Assembly: GCF_902506065.1 (NCBI RefSeq) | Contig: NZ_LR732912.1 | Location: 1,350,718 to 1,414,717 of the forward strand | DNA from: Arthrobacter sp. 9V | GTDB taxonomy: Bacteria; Actinomycetota; Actinomycetes; Actinomycetales; Micrococcaceae | DNA: 64,000 nt | Reading direction: 5' to 3' | Part shown: positions 33,620 through 42,947 of the stretch, one piece after another | Position numbering within the stretch: the first letter of the stretch is position 1 | How the letters are laid out: every line of letters starts with the position of its first letter | Notes under the pieces: generated by a model | The model's input: only the letters and a program-made list of their open reading frames with translations | What the model was told of the DNA's origin: nothing | Databases searched by the model: none | Made by a program: the position numbers and the translations under genes

Positions 33620-34822
33620 ATGGCCTCAATTGTTGCTGCCCACACTGCTGCGTCCGCTGTCCTTCCGCCCCTCGTTGAACCGGCCGCCGGACTCACGCCG
33701 GCCGAGGTGGAGCGGTACTCCCGGCATCTCATCATTCCCGAAATTGGCTCCTTGGGCCAACGCAGGCTTAAGAATGCCAAAGTCCTCGTCATAGGCGCCG
33801 GTGGCCTGGGTTCCCCGGCGTTGCTGTATTTGGCTGCGGCAGGAGTGGGCACGTTGGGCATTGTGGATGATGACACGGTGGACCTCAGTAATCTTCAGCG
33901 GCAGGTCATCCACGGTGTGAAGGACGTGGGTACGCCCAAGATCGAATCCGCGCGAAAAGCCATCGCTGAGCTCAACCCCTTGGTCAATGTTGTCCTGCAT
34001 GACCTCCGGCTCGACTCCTCAAACGCGCTGGAGTTGTTTGCGCAGTATGACCTCATCCTGGACGGCGCAGACAACTTCGCCACGCGGTATCTCGTAAACG
34101 ACGCCGCAGCCATCCTCGGGAAGCCCTACGTTTGGGGATCCATCTTCCGTTTTGACGGCCAAGTGAGCGTCTTCTGGGCCGAACACGGGCCCACGTACAG
34201 GGACCTTTACCCCGAAGCGCCTCCCGCCGGCTCTGTCCCCTCCTGTGGCGAGGGCGGAGTCTTCGGCATGCTGTGCGCAGCGGTTGGCTCGCTCATGGTT
34301 ACTGAGGCCGTGAAGCTGATCACCGGCGTCGGGCGTTCTTTGCTGGGCCGGGTGGCACTTTTTGATGCTTTGGGCGGAAGCTGGCGCGAGATCAAGGTCT
34401 CCAAAGATCCGGAAGCCGAACCCATCACGGAACTGACAGACTATGAGGCCTTCTGCGGCGTGACGCCGCCGCTTGCCACCGACCAGGATCACACGGTGAC
34501 CGCCAAGGACCTCGCCGCAATGTTGGCTGAAAGGGAAATGGGGGAGCGGGACTTCGAGCTCGTGGATGTCCGGGAGTCCGGCGAGCACAGCATTGTGAGC
34601 ATCGAGGGCTCGGTCCTCATTCCGCAGGGCCGCATTCTCTCCGGCGAAGCTTGGGTTGAGCTGCCGCAGAACAAGGACATTGTTTTCCACTGCAAGGCAG
34701 GGACACGCTCGGCAGCGGTCCTCGAGGCGGCACAAAAGGCCGGCTACACGCGGGTCAGCCATCTCGACGGCGGTATTCTCGCCTGGGTTCGCGACGTTGA
34801 GCCGGAGAAGCCCGTCTACTGA
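33620..34822 (+). CDS. moeZ: Adenylyltransferase/sulfurtransferase MoeZ
   Basis: This E1-like enzyme activates the C-terminal glycine of sulfur carrier proteins (MoaD, ThiS, CysO) and passes on sulfur. The 400-aa protein has a ThiF/MoeB domain (about residues 28-270) with ATP motif GAGGLGSPALLYLAAAGVG near 59 and VDLSNLQRQVIH near 90. A rhodanese domain (about 290-400) carries the catalytic Cys in FHCKAGTRSA near 352. The two CxxC zinc pairs of E. coli MoeB are not complete (single Cys in VPSCGEGG and AFCGV), as in actinobacterial MoeZ. It may serve ThiS from the nearby thi operon. Confidence 0.94.
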   Translation: MASIVAAHTAASAVLPPLVEPAAGLTPAEVERYSRHLIIPEIGSLGQRRLKNAKVLVIGAGGLGSPALLYLAAAGVGTLGIVDDDTVDLSNLQRQVIHGVKDVGTPKIESARKAIAELNPLVNVVLHDLRLDSSNALELFAQYDLILDGADNFATRYLVNDAAAILGKPYVWGSIFRFDGQVSVFWAEHGPTYRDLYPEAPPAGSVPSCGEGGVFGMLCAAVGSLMVTEAVKLITGVGRSLLGRVALFDALGGSWREIKVSKDPEAEPITELTDYEAFCGVTPPLATDQDHTVTAKDLAAMLAEREMGERDFELVDVRESGEHSIVSIEGSVLIPQGRILSGEAWVELPQNKDIVFHCKAGTRSAAVLEAAQKAGYTRVSHLDGGILAWVRDVEPEKPVY

Positions 34823-34860
34823 TCATTGCCCGTTCCGGCGTTTATCTGCGAAGCTCAACC

Positions 34861-35850
34861 ATGAGCGAAGACTGGAAAGAGACCCCGCAACAGCCCATCG
34901 ACTCCGGATTCGGGCACGGTTCCACGGCCCGGGAGGTCATCGACGGCATTGACCTGACCGGCAAAAGTGCGATCGTCACCGGCGGATATTCCGGGCTTGG
35001 CCTGGAGACTGTGCGCGCCCTTGTCTCAGCGGGTGCGGAGGTCACAGTACCGGCGCGCCGGCTCCAACACGCCAAGGAAGTGCTGGACGCCGCAGGGCTC
35101 GGCGAGGCCGTCTCAGTGGATGAGATGGACCTCGCAGACCAGGACAGCGTTAAAGCATTCGCCCAGCGATACCTGGCCGGCCACGATTCGTTGGACATCC
35201 TCATCAACAATGCCGCCATCATGGCGAGCCCGGAACAACGGGTTGGCCCGGGATGGGAAGCCCAGTTCGCCACCAACCACTTGGGGCACTACACGTTGGT
35301 GAATGCATTGTGGCCGGCATTGGCTGCTGCTGCTGACGCCCGGGTTGTTTCGCTGTCCTCCACCGGGCACAAACTCTCTCCTATTCGTTTCGATGACCTC
35401 AATTTCTCCAGCGGCTACGAGAAATGGCGCGCCTATGGTCAGGCCAAGACGGCCAATTCACTTTTTGCCGTGGAGCTGGATCGGCTGGGCAGAGGCTCCG
35501 GAGTTCGGGCGTTCGCAGTGCATCCAGGCGGCATCATGACTGAACTGCAACGGCATCTGCCCAAGGAAGAGATGGTTGCCGCAGGGTGGATGGATGCCGA
35601 GGGCACCGTGCGGGAAGGGTTCAAGACGCCGGAGCAGGGTGCAGCAACCTCAGTATGGGCCGCGACGTCCCCGGCATTGGCCGGCAAGGGTGGCGTCTAC
35701 TGCGAAGACTGCGATATTGCGCGCCCCACGGACAAGGATTCGCCCCTCGCCCGCTATCAGGGAGTGGATGCCCACGCCGTGGACAAGGAGGCAGCAAAGA
35801 AACTATGGAACCTGTCCGCTGAACTGACTGGTATGAACGCGTTCGGGTAA
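34861..35850 (+). CDS. Short-chain dehydrogenase/reductase
   Basis: The 329-aa SDR enzyme has cofactor motif TGGYSGLG (about residues 40-47), NNAAIM near 118, catalytic Ser in SLSSTGHK near 162, and the YxxxK motif in YGQAKTAN near 188. It is longer than classical SDRs because of an N-terminal extension and a C-terminal addition (GVYCEDCDIARPT), as in the retinol/protochlorophyllide-type group. The substrate is unknown. It starts 38 bp after moeZ and its stop is 8 bp from the convergent hemA stop. Confidence 0.88.
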   Translation: MSEDWKETPQQPIDSGFGHGSTAREVIDGIDLTGKSAIVTGGYSGLGLETVRALVSAGAEVTVPARRLQHAKEVLDAAGLGEAVSVDEMDLADQDSVKAFAQRYLAGHDSLDILINNAAIMASPEQRVGPGWEAQFATNHLGHYTLVNALWPALAAAADARVVSLSSTGHKLSPIRFDDLNFSSGYEKWRAYGQAKTANSLFAVELDRLGRGSGVRAFAVHPGGIMTELQRHLPKEEMVAAGWMDAEGTVREGFKTPEQGAATSVWAATSPALAGKGGVYCEDCDIARPTDKDSPLARYQGVDAHAVDKEAAKKLWNLSAELTGMNAFG

Positions 35851-35858
35851 GCCTGGCG

Positions 35859-37181
35859 TCAGGCGCTTTCGGAGCGGATTTGCTCGTGATCCACCGGGCA
35901 CTCCGCTGCCGGCGCAGCGGCCTGTGGCTGCTCCACCTGGATGCCGTAGAGGGCCTCCAGAGCGGCAACATAGTCATCCTGCTGGCCGTTGGCTGCCAGT
36001 TCGCGGGCCCTTACGGTGGGGATGTGAAGGAGCTGCTTGACCATGCGGCGCAGGGCGAACTCCACCTCTTCGGCAGCGGCCGTGCAACCGTGCCGGGCGC
36101 GGACTTTTTCCATTTCCGCGTCAAGGACATTCATGGTGTGCCGGCGGAGAGCCACGATGGCAGTGTCCACCGAGCGGGCTTCACGTTCTGACTCGAAGGA
36201 GGTGGCCGCACCGTTGACAATTGCGCTTGCCTGCGAGAGTGACTCTGCCTGTTCCTGAGGCGCCGCAAGCCGGACGGATTCAAGCGTCAGGAGTTCAACG
36301 CCGTCGAGTTCGCCCACTGCGGGGTCAAAATCATGGGTGAGGGCGAGGTCGATCGCAATCAACGGTTTGCCTGAGTTTGCCCGGACCCGGGCAAGATCTG
36401 CAGCTTCCACCCGGTTGTCCGAGCCGCTGCAGCCAATCATGACGTCAGCTGCGGCAACTGCAGCGGGAAGGGAGTCGGCGTCCAGTGCTGTTCCGCCACG
36501 AGTGGCTACAAAGCCCTCGGCACGACCGGAAGACGAATAAACAGAAACGTCACTGCAGCCGCGTTCACGCAGGAGCGACATGGTAGCGCCGGCGTAGGCC
36601 CCGGTTCCGAAAACCACAACCTTCTTGGTGGACCAATCCTCGTTCTCTGCCAGGTCCGTGGCGAGGTCCAAAGCGACCGAAACGATCGAAAGCCCGCGGG
36701 AGCCGAGGGCGGTCTGCGCGCCAACATCCTTGGCGGTCTTGGAGGCGGCCTGGAAGAGGCGCACAAGGCCCGAGCTGGCGGTACCTTCCTGCTGCGCGGT
36801 GATCAGTGCCCGGCGTACCTGGCCTGCGATCTCGCGCTCACCCACCACGGCAGAATCCAGCCCGGCGCTGACAGCGAAAAGGTGCCGTGTGACATCCGGA
36901 CCGGTGTTCGTGGCAAAGGAGCGGGAGACGAGTTGCTCGTTGAGGCCGCTCAGTTCGCTGATCTGTGAAACAAGGGCAGAACGGGCCGCTTCGAGGTCGG
37001 CACCGTTGGCGGTTTCGCCGTAAATTTCATAGCGGTTGCACGTAGCCAGGACCACCGCACCGGAAACCACTGAGGAGTCCGTGAGGGCTGCCGAGGCAAG
37101 CTCAGAGGAACCGTTGCTCAACTGAGCGACAGTTTCGAGGTCGATGTCGGCGTGTGTAGCCACCAATGAGAAAAGAACCAC
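35859..37181 (-). CDS. hemA: Glutamyl-tRNA reductase
   Basis: HemA reduces glutamyl-tRNA to glutamate-1-semialdehyde with NADPH, the first step of C5-type tetrapyrrole synthesis. With GTG 37179-37181 the protein is 440 aa. The N-terminal catalytic domain has the nucleophile Cys in [10 protein letters not shown] near residue 50. [15 protein letters not shown] lies near 112, a Rossmann NADPH domain with [12 protein letters not shown] lies near 190, and a C-terminal dimerisation helix follows. The C-terminal 15 residues contain Cys-Pro (AECPVD), which could act as a heme-regulatory motif; that is speculation. It is divergent from the hemE operon and is separated from it by 158 bp. Confidence 0.94.
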   Translation of the reverse strand: MVLFSLVATHADIDLETVAQLSNGSSELASAALTDSSVVSGAVVLATCNRYEIYGETANGADLEAARSALVSQISELSGLNEQLVSRSFATNTGPDVTRHLFAVSAGLDSAVVGEREIAGQVRRALITAQQEGTASSGLVRLFQAASKTAKDVGAQTALGSRGLSIVSVALDLATDLAENEDWSTKKVVVFGTGAYAGATMSLLRERGCSDVSVYSSSGRAEGFVATRGGTALDADSLPAAVAAADVMIGCSGSDNRVEAADLARVRANSGKPLIAIDLALTHDFDPAVGELDGVELLTLESVRLAAPQEQAESLSQASAIVNGAATSFESEREARSVDTAIVALRRHTMNVLDAEMEKVRARHGCTAAAEEVEFALRRMVKQLLHIPTVRARELAANGQQDDYVAALEALYGIQVEQPQAAAPAAECPVDHEQIRSESA

Positions 37182-37190
37182 AGCACCCCA

Positions 37191-37332
37191 ATCATAGCTT
37201 TTTCGCAGCCCGGTAGAACAATACTGCGCCGTGGTGATCCCCACGAAGGTCGGTGATCCCCGCCACAACGGCCCGGGCGGGACGCTACGTGACAGCTTGT
37301 CGTTATCTTTTGCCCCGGATTTTGGGCACAAT
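37191..37332. promoter_or_regulatory. Divergent promoters of hemA and hemE
   Basis: TATGAT (37191-37196, minus) lies 9 nt before the hemA GTG. CACAAT (37327-37332, plus) lies 7 nt before the hemE ATG. Both genes lack Shine-Dalgarno sequences. The 158-bp region between the starts is the likely control point for early heme synthesis. No operator is recognisable in it. Confidence 0.4.
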
Positions 37333-37339
37333 CGAAGGC

Positions 37340-38452
37340 ATGACTTCTAGCGCGGCAGCATCCAACAGTACGGCTTCCAACGCACCGGCGGGAACCCTTG
37401 GCGCCAACCACCCGCTGAAAGACGGCCGTACCTCGGACTCGCCGTTGATCACGGCCTATCGCGGTGGAACACCGTCCCGCAGGCCCGTCTGGTTCATGCG
37501 ACAGGCCGGCCGTTCCCTGCCGGAGTACCTGAAGGTGCGCGAAGGTGTGGCCATGCTGGACTCCTGCCTCCGGCCTGAACTCGCTTCCGAGATCACCCTC
37601 CAGCCCGTTCGCCGCCACGATGTTGACGCCGCCATCTTCTTCTCGGACATTGTCATTCCGTTGAAGCTCGCCGGGGTGGGCGTGGATATCGTCCCCGGTG
37701 TGGGACCTGTTTTGGACAAGCCGGTCCGCACCGCAGCTGATGTTGCCGCACTGCCAACCCTTACGTGGGAAGCCCTCGAACCAATCCGTGAAGCGGTCCG
37801 CCTGACGGTTGCCGAACTCGGAAAGACGCCGCTGATCGGTTTCGCGGGTGCCCCGTTCACCCTTGCGGCCTACATGGTTGAAGGAAAGCCCTCGCGCGAC
37901 CACCTCGGGCCGCGCACCATGATGCACGCCGATCCCGAGACCTGGACCGCCCTGGCAAACTGGGCTGCCGACACCTCCGGCATGTTCCTTCAGGCCCAAC
38001 TTGAGGCAGGCGCGTCGGCCGCACAGCTCTTCGATTCCTGGGCCGGATCCCTGGGCCTGGCTGACTACACCAAGTATGTGGCGCCGGCTTCCACCCGCGC
38101 GTTGGACCATGTCCGCGGACTAGGGGCACCGCTGATCCACTTTGGAACCGGCACCTCCGAGCTTCTGGTGGCCATGCGAGACGTCGGTGTTGACGTCGTT
38201 GGCGTCGATTACCGCCTGCCCTTGGATGAGGCCAACCGCCGCCTGGGTGGCACTGTGCCACTGCAGGGCAACATCGATCCCGCCCTGCTGTCCGCTCCGT
38301 GGGAGGTCCTTGAAGCCCATGTCCGCGAGGTCATTGCCGCCGGTTCCCACGCGCCTGGTCACGTCCTGAACCTTGGCCATGGAGTTCCTCCCGAAACGGA
38401 TCCCACAGTCCTGACGCGCGTGGTGGAGCTCATCCACTCCATCGCGGAGTAG
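37340..38452 (+). CDS. hemE: Uroporphyrinogen decarboxylase
   Basis: HemE decarboxylates uroporphyrinogen III to coproporphyrinogen III. The 370-aa protein has about 40 extra low-complexity N-terminal residues. The signature [15 protein letters not shown] lies near residue 50, [13 protein letters not shown] near 98, [16 protein letters not shown] near 168, and the final FNLGHG-like [13 protein letters not shown] near 342. ATG 37340 is chosen because it is preceded by CACAAT and avoids an unlike upstream extension. The next gene, hemY, starts 5 bp later. Confidence 0.95.
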   Translation: MTSSAAASNSTASNAPAGTLGANHPLKDGRTSDSPLITAYRGGTPSRRPVWFMRQAGRSLPEYLKVREGVAMLDSCLRPELASEITLQPVRRHDVDAAIFFSDIVIPLKLAGVGVDIVPGVGPVLDKPVRTAADVAALPTLTWEALEPIREAVRLTVAELGKTPLIGFAGAPFTLAAYMVEGKPSRDHLGPRTMMHADPETWTALANWAADTSGMFLQAQLEAGASAAQLFDSWAGSLGLADYTKYVAPASTRALDHVRGLGAPLIHFGTGTSELLVAMRDVGVDVVGVDYRLPLDEANRRLGGTVPLQGNIDPALLSAPWEVLEAHVREVIAAGSHAPGHVLNLGHGVPPETDPTVLTRVVELIHSIAE

Positions 38453-38457
38453 CAACA

Positions 38458-39948
38458 ATGCGCGGAGGGCACCCAACGCCCGCGTCAAACCCCGCAGCAA
38501 CAGCTGCACGGCCACCTGCCGTGGTGGTGGGGGGCGGTATTTCCGGCCTGATCGCCGCTCGGGAACTGGCTGCAGCCGGTTCAGCGGTTACGGTCCTCGA
38601 GGCAAGCAGCGCATGGGGTGGCTGCGTGGGAAGCCACGTAGTTGCCGGGCTGCACCTGGACAGCGGTGCGGAGTCGTTTGCCACCCGGTCCTCAGCCGTA
38701 GCCGATCTCGCACGTGAATTGGGACTGGCGGACCGGATCGTAGCTCCTCACCCCGGAGGTGCCTGGGTGCAGCTTCCGGACGGGCCGCAGGAACTCCCCA
38801 AAACCGGAGTGCTCGGTATTCCTGCCAATGCCTGGGACCCCGAGGTTCGACGATCCCTGGGGCTCGCCGGAGCCATCAGAGCGTCCTTTGACCGCTGGCT
38901 CCCGGCCTCCGTAGGGACGTCCTCGGATGTCACCAGCGTTTCGGCTTTGGTTCGTACCCGGATGGGCAAAAGGGTTTTGGAGCGGCTTGTTTCGCCCGTG
39001 GTGGGCGGCGTTCATTCGGCTGACCCGGCCTTGTTGGACGTGGACATGGTGGCCCCGGGCCTGCGTGCAGGGATCCGCGCTCATGGCTCACTCGCTGCTG
39101 CTGTTGCGGCTCAACGCAAGGGCGCCTCATCCTCCTCCGGGGCATCTTCAGGTCCTGCAAAGGCGGGTTCCGCTGTTGCGGGCTTGAAGGGTGGAATGAA
39201 CACCTTGGTGGATGCGCTCGTGGCTGACCTGCGGGAGCGGGGGGTGCAGTTGCTCACGGACCGGCGCGCCAGCGACGTCGTGAAGACCCGGCAAGGTTGG
39301 CGGGTCACCGCCGGGGATTCACAGTACGACGCCGGCCGCCTGGTTGTTGCCCTTGACGGCCCGGCGGCTGTGGGGTTGCTGGAGAAGTCCTTGCCTGAGC
39401 TGTCCGGCCTGCGTCCGGCTCCAGGGCCGTTGGTGAGCCTGGTAACCATGGTGGTGGACTTGCCGCAGCTCGATGACAGGCCCCGGGGGACCGGAATTCT
39501 GGTGGCGCCTGAAACCCCGGGCATCAAGGCCAAAGCATTGACCCATGCAACGGCGAAGTGGGATTGGTTGGCTGGCGAAGCCGGTCCCGGCACGCATGTC
39601 CTGCGCCTGTCCTATGGCCGGCGGGAGGAAGCAGGCGGTGGGGCGGACGTCGTCATGGATGATGAGTCACTCCTTGCTTCGGCCCTGGAAGATGCTTCCG
39701 CGTTGCTGACCGTGCCGGTATCCCGGGCGGACATTGTGGACTGGGATGTGGTGCGGTGGGCAGGTGCCTTGCCCTTTGCCGCCGTCGGTCATAAACAGCG
39801 CGTGGCGCAGGCTCGTCAGGTGTGCGCCGCTGCGGACCGCCTTACCGTGGTTGGCGGTTGGTTGGCTGGGAATGGCCTTGCTGCGGTGGTGGCCGACACC
39901 CGGACGCAACTGGCCTCGTTGCGTACCGACGGATCCCCGATTTTGTGA
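38458..39948 (+). CDS. hemY: Coproporphyrinogen III oxidase (HemY/CgoX)
   Basis: In actinobacteria and Firmicutes this FAD enzyme oxidises coproporphyrinogen III to coproporphyrin III. The 496-aa protein has FAD motif VVVGGGISGLIAARELAAAG (about residues 22-41) and the glutamate of VLEASSAWGG near 46. The HemY motif GAESFATR lies near 69 and a C-terminal FAD contact in VGGWLAGNGLAAVV near 465. A Ser/Gly-rich loop (about 222-235) is a lineage insertion. It is 5 bp after hemE. Its stop codon lies inside a CRP-like site that precedes hemQ. Confidence 0.93.
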   Translation: MRGGHPTPASNPAATAARPPAVVVGGGISGLIAARELAAAGSAVTVLEASSAWGGCVGSHVVAGLHLDSGAESFATRSSAVADLARELGLADRIVAPHPGGAWVQLPDGPQELPKTGVLGIPANAWDPEVRRSLGLAGAIRASFDRWLPASVGTSSDVTSVSALVRTRMGKRVLERLVSPVVGGVHSADPALLDVDMVAPGLRAGIRAHGSLAAAVAAQRKGASSSSGASSGPAKAGSAVAGLKGGMNTLVDALVADLRERGVQLLTDRRASDVVKTRQGWRVTAGDSQYDAGRLVVALDGPAAVGLLEKSLPELSGLRPAPGPLVSLVTMVVDLPQLDDRPRGTGILVAPETPGIKAKALTHATAKWDWLAGEAGPGTHVLRLSYGRREEAGGGADVVMDDESLLASALEDASALLTVPVSRADIVDWDVVRWAGALPFAAVGHKQRVAQARQVCAAADRLTVVGGWLAGNGLAAVVADTRTQLASLRTDGSPIL

Positions 39949-39959
39949 TTTGCATCACT
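39944..39959. promoter_or_regulatory. CRP/GlxR-type binding site upstream of hemQ
   Basis: TGTGA-TTTGCA-TCACT matches the CRP-family consensus TGTGA-N6-TCACA at 9 of 10 core positions. It begins at the hemY stop and lies 62 bp before the hemQ ATG, which suits activation of a hemQ-hemH-hemC promoter. The identity of the regulator (GlxR/CRP-like) is inferred from the consensus. Confidence 0.55.
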
Positions 39960-39975
39960 TCTACGCCTTGTAGAA
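39959..39975. promoter_or_regulatory. Inverted repeat upstream of hemQ
   Basis: TTCTAC-GCCTT-GTAGAA is a perfect 6+6 palindrome immediately after the CRP-like site and 45 bp before hemQ. It could be a second operator, perhaps for a heme- or iron-responsive regulator; nothing known matches it exactly. Confidence 0.4.
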
Positions 39976-40020
39976 CTGTTCCGTTTCGACTTAGCGGCTG
40001 GCACGGGGCAAACTTGAACC

Positions 40021-40722
40021 ATGAGCCACACTTCTGCCGAATCTGTCACTAAAACTGCTGAAACCGAAGAACAGTTCTACACGCTCTGGACGGTCTTCAA
40101 GCGCTCGGCCGACGTCCTGCGCAGCGGCGATGCTGCCCAGGAGTTCGAAGCCCTCGCGGAGAAGCTCGCGGAGGGCGGCGTGATCCTCCGGGGCAGCTAT
40201 GACGTCTCGGCCATGCGCTCGGATGCTGACATCATGGTGTGGCTCCACGGTCCCAAGCCCGAGGACCTGCAGTCCGCAGTGCGCTCCATCCGCCGCAGCA
40301 AGCTCTTCGCCGGAACCGAGATCGTTTGGTCCGCCATGGGCGTGCACCGCGAAGCTGAATTCTCCAAGAGCCATGTGCCGGCTTATGCGCGCGGAGTCGA
40401 GCCCAGTACCTGGCTTTGCGTTTACCCGTTTGTGCGCTCCTACGAGTGGTACCTCCTTCCCACGGACGAGCGCGGCAAGATGCTCCGGGACCACGGCCTG
40501 CTGGGCCGTGAATTCCCGCAGGTCATCTCAAACACGGTCTCCTCCTTTGCCTTGGGCGACTGGGAATGGATCCTTGGTCTCGAAGCACCTGAACTGGTGG
40601 ACCTCGTTGACCTGATGCGTCACCTGCGCGCCACCGAGGCACGTCATCATGTCCGTGAAGAAATCCCCTTCTACACTGGCCGCCGCGTATCGGCTGCCGA
40701 GATTGCCGAGGTCCTCGCATGA
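40021..40722 (+). CDS. hemQ: Coproheme decarboxylase HemQ/ChdC
   Basis: HemQ performs the last step of the coproporphyrin-dependent pathway, oxidative decarboxylation of coproheme to heme b using peroxide. The 233-aa chlorite-dismutase-fold protein has YTLWTVFKRS near residue 20, RGSYDVSAMRSDADIMVWLHG near 58 (split motif), and the catalytic Tyr in the CVYPFVRSYEWYLLP region near 133-147. A heme-ligand His is expected in the RDHGLLGRE segment near 156. It begins a second segment of the heme cluster, 72 bp after hemY, preceded by two palindromic sites. hemH overlaps by 4 bp. Confidence 0.94.
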   Translation: MSHTSAESVTKTAETEEQFYTLWTVFKRSADVLRSGDAAQEFEALAEKLAEGGVILRGSYDVSAMRSDADIMVWLHGPKPEDLQSAVRSIRRSKLFAGTEIVWSAMGVHREAEFSKSHVPAYARGVEPSTWLCVYPFVRSYEWYLLPTDERGKMLRDHGLLGREFPQVISNTVSSFALGDWEWILGLEAPELVDLVDLMRHLRATEARHHVREEIPFYTGRRVSAAEIAEVLA

Positions 40723-41942
40723 CCCAGCCCGTTGTCTCCACAGCACCGAACGCCGTCACCGAGCGTGGCCGCCAGGAACCCAAGCAGTATGACGCCGTGC
40801 TGCTTGCCTCCTTTGGTGGTCCCGAAGGCCAGGACGACGTCATTCCCTTCCTCCGCAACGTCACCCGAGGCCGCGGCATCCCGGACGAGCGCCTCGAAGA
40901 GGTTTCACACCATTACCGTGCCTTTGGCGGCATCAGCCCCATCAACCAGCAGAACCGTGAGCTGAAGGCTGCCATCGAGGCAGAGCTGGCCCGTCGCGGC
41001 ATCGAGCTGCCGGTCCTCTGGGGCAATCGGAACTGGGACCCGTACATCGCACCGGTACTGCAGGACGCTTACGACGCCGGACACCGCCGGATACTGATGC
41101 TCACCACCAGCATCTACTCCTGTTACTCCAGCTGCCGCCAGTACCGCGAGGACATTGGTGTTGCCCTGACCGAAACCGGTTTGGACGGCAAGCTTGAAGT
41201 GGACAAGATCCGCCAGTACTTTGACCACCCCGGCGTAGTCCAGCCCTTCCTTGAGGGAACTGCCGCGGGCTTGGAAGAGATCCGCGGCAAGCTGGCCGCC
41301 GCCGGCGAAACTGATCCGGATTCGAAGATCCGGGTGCTGTTTGCCACGCACTCCATTCCTACCCGGGATGCAGAGGCAGCGGGAAGGTCCGTGGACGAGC
41401 CCCGCGAATTTGCCGAAGGATCCGCCTACGCCGCGCAACACCTGGCCAATGCCCAGGCCATCATGGACACCGTGGCGCCGAACGTTGCCTGGGACCTGGT
41501 GTACCAGTCCCGCTCCGGCGCGCCGCACATTCCCTGGCTTGAACCGGACATCAATGACCACCTCGAAGAGATCGCCCCCGACGGCGTCCGTGGTGTGGTC
41601 ATCGTTCCTCTTGGGTTCGTCAGCGACCATATGGAAGTTGCCTGGGACCTCGACACCGAGGCATTGGAAACCTGCAAAAACCTCAACATTGAAGCCACCC
41701 GTGTTCCCACCCCGGGTACTCACGCGGCTTTCGTGTCCGGCTTGGTTGATCTCATTTGTGAACGCACCGTGGAGAACAACATTGCCGAACGTCCCCACGT
41801 GACGGATCTGGGCCCTTGGTACGACGTCTGCCGCCCCAACTGCTGCGAAAACTTCCGCGGAGCAAAGCCCGTCATTTCAGAAGTTGGCGTCGGGATCGGC
41901 ACTGGCCACGACGCCTACCCCGCTCCGGAGGTTGCCAAGTGA
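40719..41942 (+). CDS. hemH: Coproporphyrin III ferrochelatase (HemH/CpfC)
   Basis: This ferrochelatase inserts Fe2+ into coproporphyrin III. The 407-aa protein has an N-terminal extension of about 20 residues, LLASFGGPEGQDDVIPFL near 30, SIYSCYSSCRQYRED near 130, the active-site His in FATHSIPTRD near 210, and a conserved Glu near VPLGFVSDHMEVAWD at 290. The C-terminal CRPNCC plus the internal Cys of YSCYSSC fit the [2Fe-2S] ligands of actinobacterial ferrochelatases. Its ATG overlaps the hemQ stop and its stop overlaps the hemC GTG. Confidence 0.94.
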   Translation: MTQPVVSTAPNAVTERGRQEPKQYDAVLLASFGGPEGQDDVIPFLRNVTRGRGIPDERLEEVSHHYRAFGGISPINQQNRELKAAIEAELARRGIELPVLWGNRNWDPYIAPVLQDAYDAGHRRILMLTTSIYSCYSSCRQYREDIGVALTETGLDGKLEVDKIRQYFDHPGVVQPFLEGTAAGLEEIRGKLAAAGETDPDSKIRVLFATHSIPTRDAEAAGRSVDEPREFAEGSAYAAQHLANAQAIMDTVAPNVAWDLVYQSRSGAPHIPWLEPDINDHLEEIAPDGVRGVVIVPLGFVSDHMEVAWDLDTEALETCKNLNIEATRVPTPGTHAAFVSGLVDLICERTVENNIAERPHVTDLGPWYDVCRPNCCENFRGAKPVISEVGVGIGTGHDAYPAPEVAK

Positions 41943-42937
41943 CCGTTCGCATCGGCACCAGGGCGAGCAAGCTTGCCCTGACGCAGACGCAGCAAACTGC
42001 GGACCGGTTGGCGGCCGTGGGCGGCTTCCCGGTGGAGCTCGTGCACATCAAGACCGAAGGCGACGTCAAGACCGGCTCTTTGTCCCAGATGGGCGGAACC
42101 GGCGTGTTCGTGGCAGCACTTAGGGATGCCCTGCTTGCTGAGACCTGTGATGTTGCCGTTCATTCCCTGAAGGACCTGCCTACCGGCGCCGCACTGGGCC
42201 TGAGCATCGCCGCAACTCCCAAAAGGGTGGATGTCCGCGACGTCCTTTGTGCCCGTGATGGCATGAAGCTCGCCGAACTGCCGGGCGGTGCCAAGGTAGG
42301 CACAGGCTCGCCACGGCGTGCTGCCCAACTTCGGGCCGCCCGTCCGGACATTGAGGTACTTGATATTCGCGGAAACGTGGACACGCGCCTCGGTCGTGTT
42401 CCGGGCTTGCCGGGAAATGTGACCGATGAAGTTGTCCCGGGCAAATCATGCGATCTTGACGCCGTGGTGTTGGCCGCGGCCGGCTTGGAGCGCATGGGTC
42501 GGTTGGACACGGTGAGCGAGTTCTTCGAATCAGACGTCATGTTGCCCGCCCCCGGCCAGGGAGCGTTGGCCATCGAGTGCCGGTCCGCCGACGCCCCGCG
42601 CGTGGCCGGTTCCACCGGCGGGTCCAACGGAGTGCTGGCCCAGGCCCTTGCGGCATTGAACGACGACGATACCCGCCTAGCCGTCACAGCAGAACGCGCC
42701 GTCCTGGCCAGGCTTGAAGCCGGTTGTGCAGCCCCCGTGGGCGCCTACGCCTTCCGGAAGGGCAGCATGCTGCACCTTGAAGCAGCGGTCTGTGCCGTGG
42801 ATGGAACCAAGACGGTCCGAGAGAAGAAAGCAACCGACGGTCTCACGGACGTCGGAGCCACGTTGCTCGGCATCGAAGTGGCAGAGCTCTTGCTCGCTGC
42901 CGGCGCCGCGGAGATCGCGGACCTTGCCGCGTCCTGA
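41939..42937 (+). CDS. hemC: Porphobilinogen deaminase (hydroxymethylbilane synthase)
   Basis: HemC polymerises four porphobilinogens into hydroxymethylbilane on a dipyrromethane cofactor. The 332-aa protein starts TVRIGTRASKLALTQTQ. It carries the VHSLKDLPTG motif near residue 79, GTGSPRRAAQL near 122, RGNVDTRL near 142, and the cofactor Cys in LARLEAGCAAPVGAYA near 260. The GTG at 41939 overlaps the hemH stop. The frame is open further upstream inside hemH, but homology starts at this GTG. Confidence 0.95.
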   Translation: MTVRIGTRASKLALTQTQQTADRLAAVGGFPVELVHIKTEGDVKTGSLSQMGGTGVFVAALRDALLAETCDVAVHSLKDLPTGAALGLSIAATPKRVDVRDVLCARDGMKLAELPGGAKVGTGSPRRAAQLRAARPDIEVLDIRGNVDTRLGRVPGLPGNVTDEVVPGKSCDLDAVVLAAAGLERMGRLDTVSEFFESDVMLPAPGQGALAIECRSADAPRVAGSTGGSNGVLAQALAALNDDDTRLAVTAERAVLARLEAGCAAPVGAYAFRKGSMLHLEAAVCAVDGTKTVREKKATDGLTDVGATLLGIEVAELLLAAGAAEIADLAAS

Positions 42938-42947
42938 TCCGAATGAA

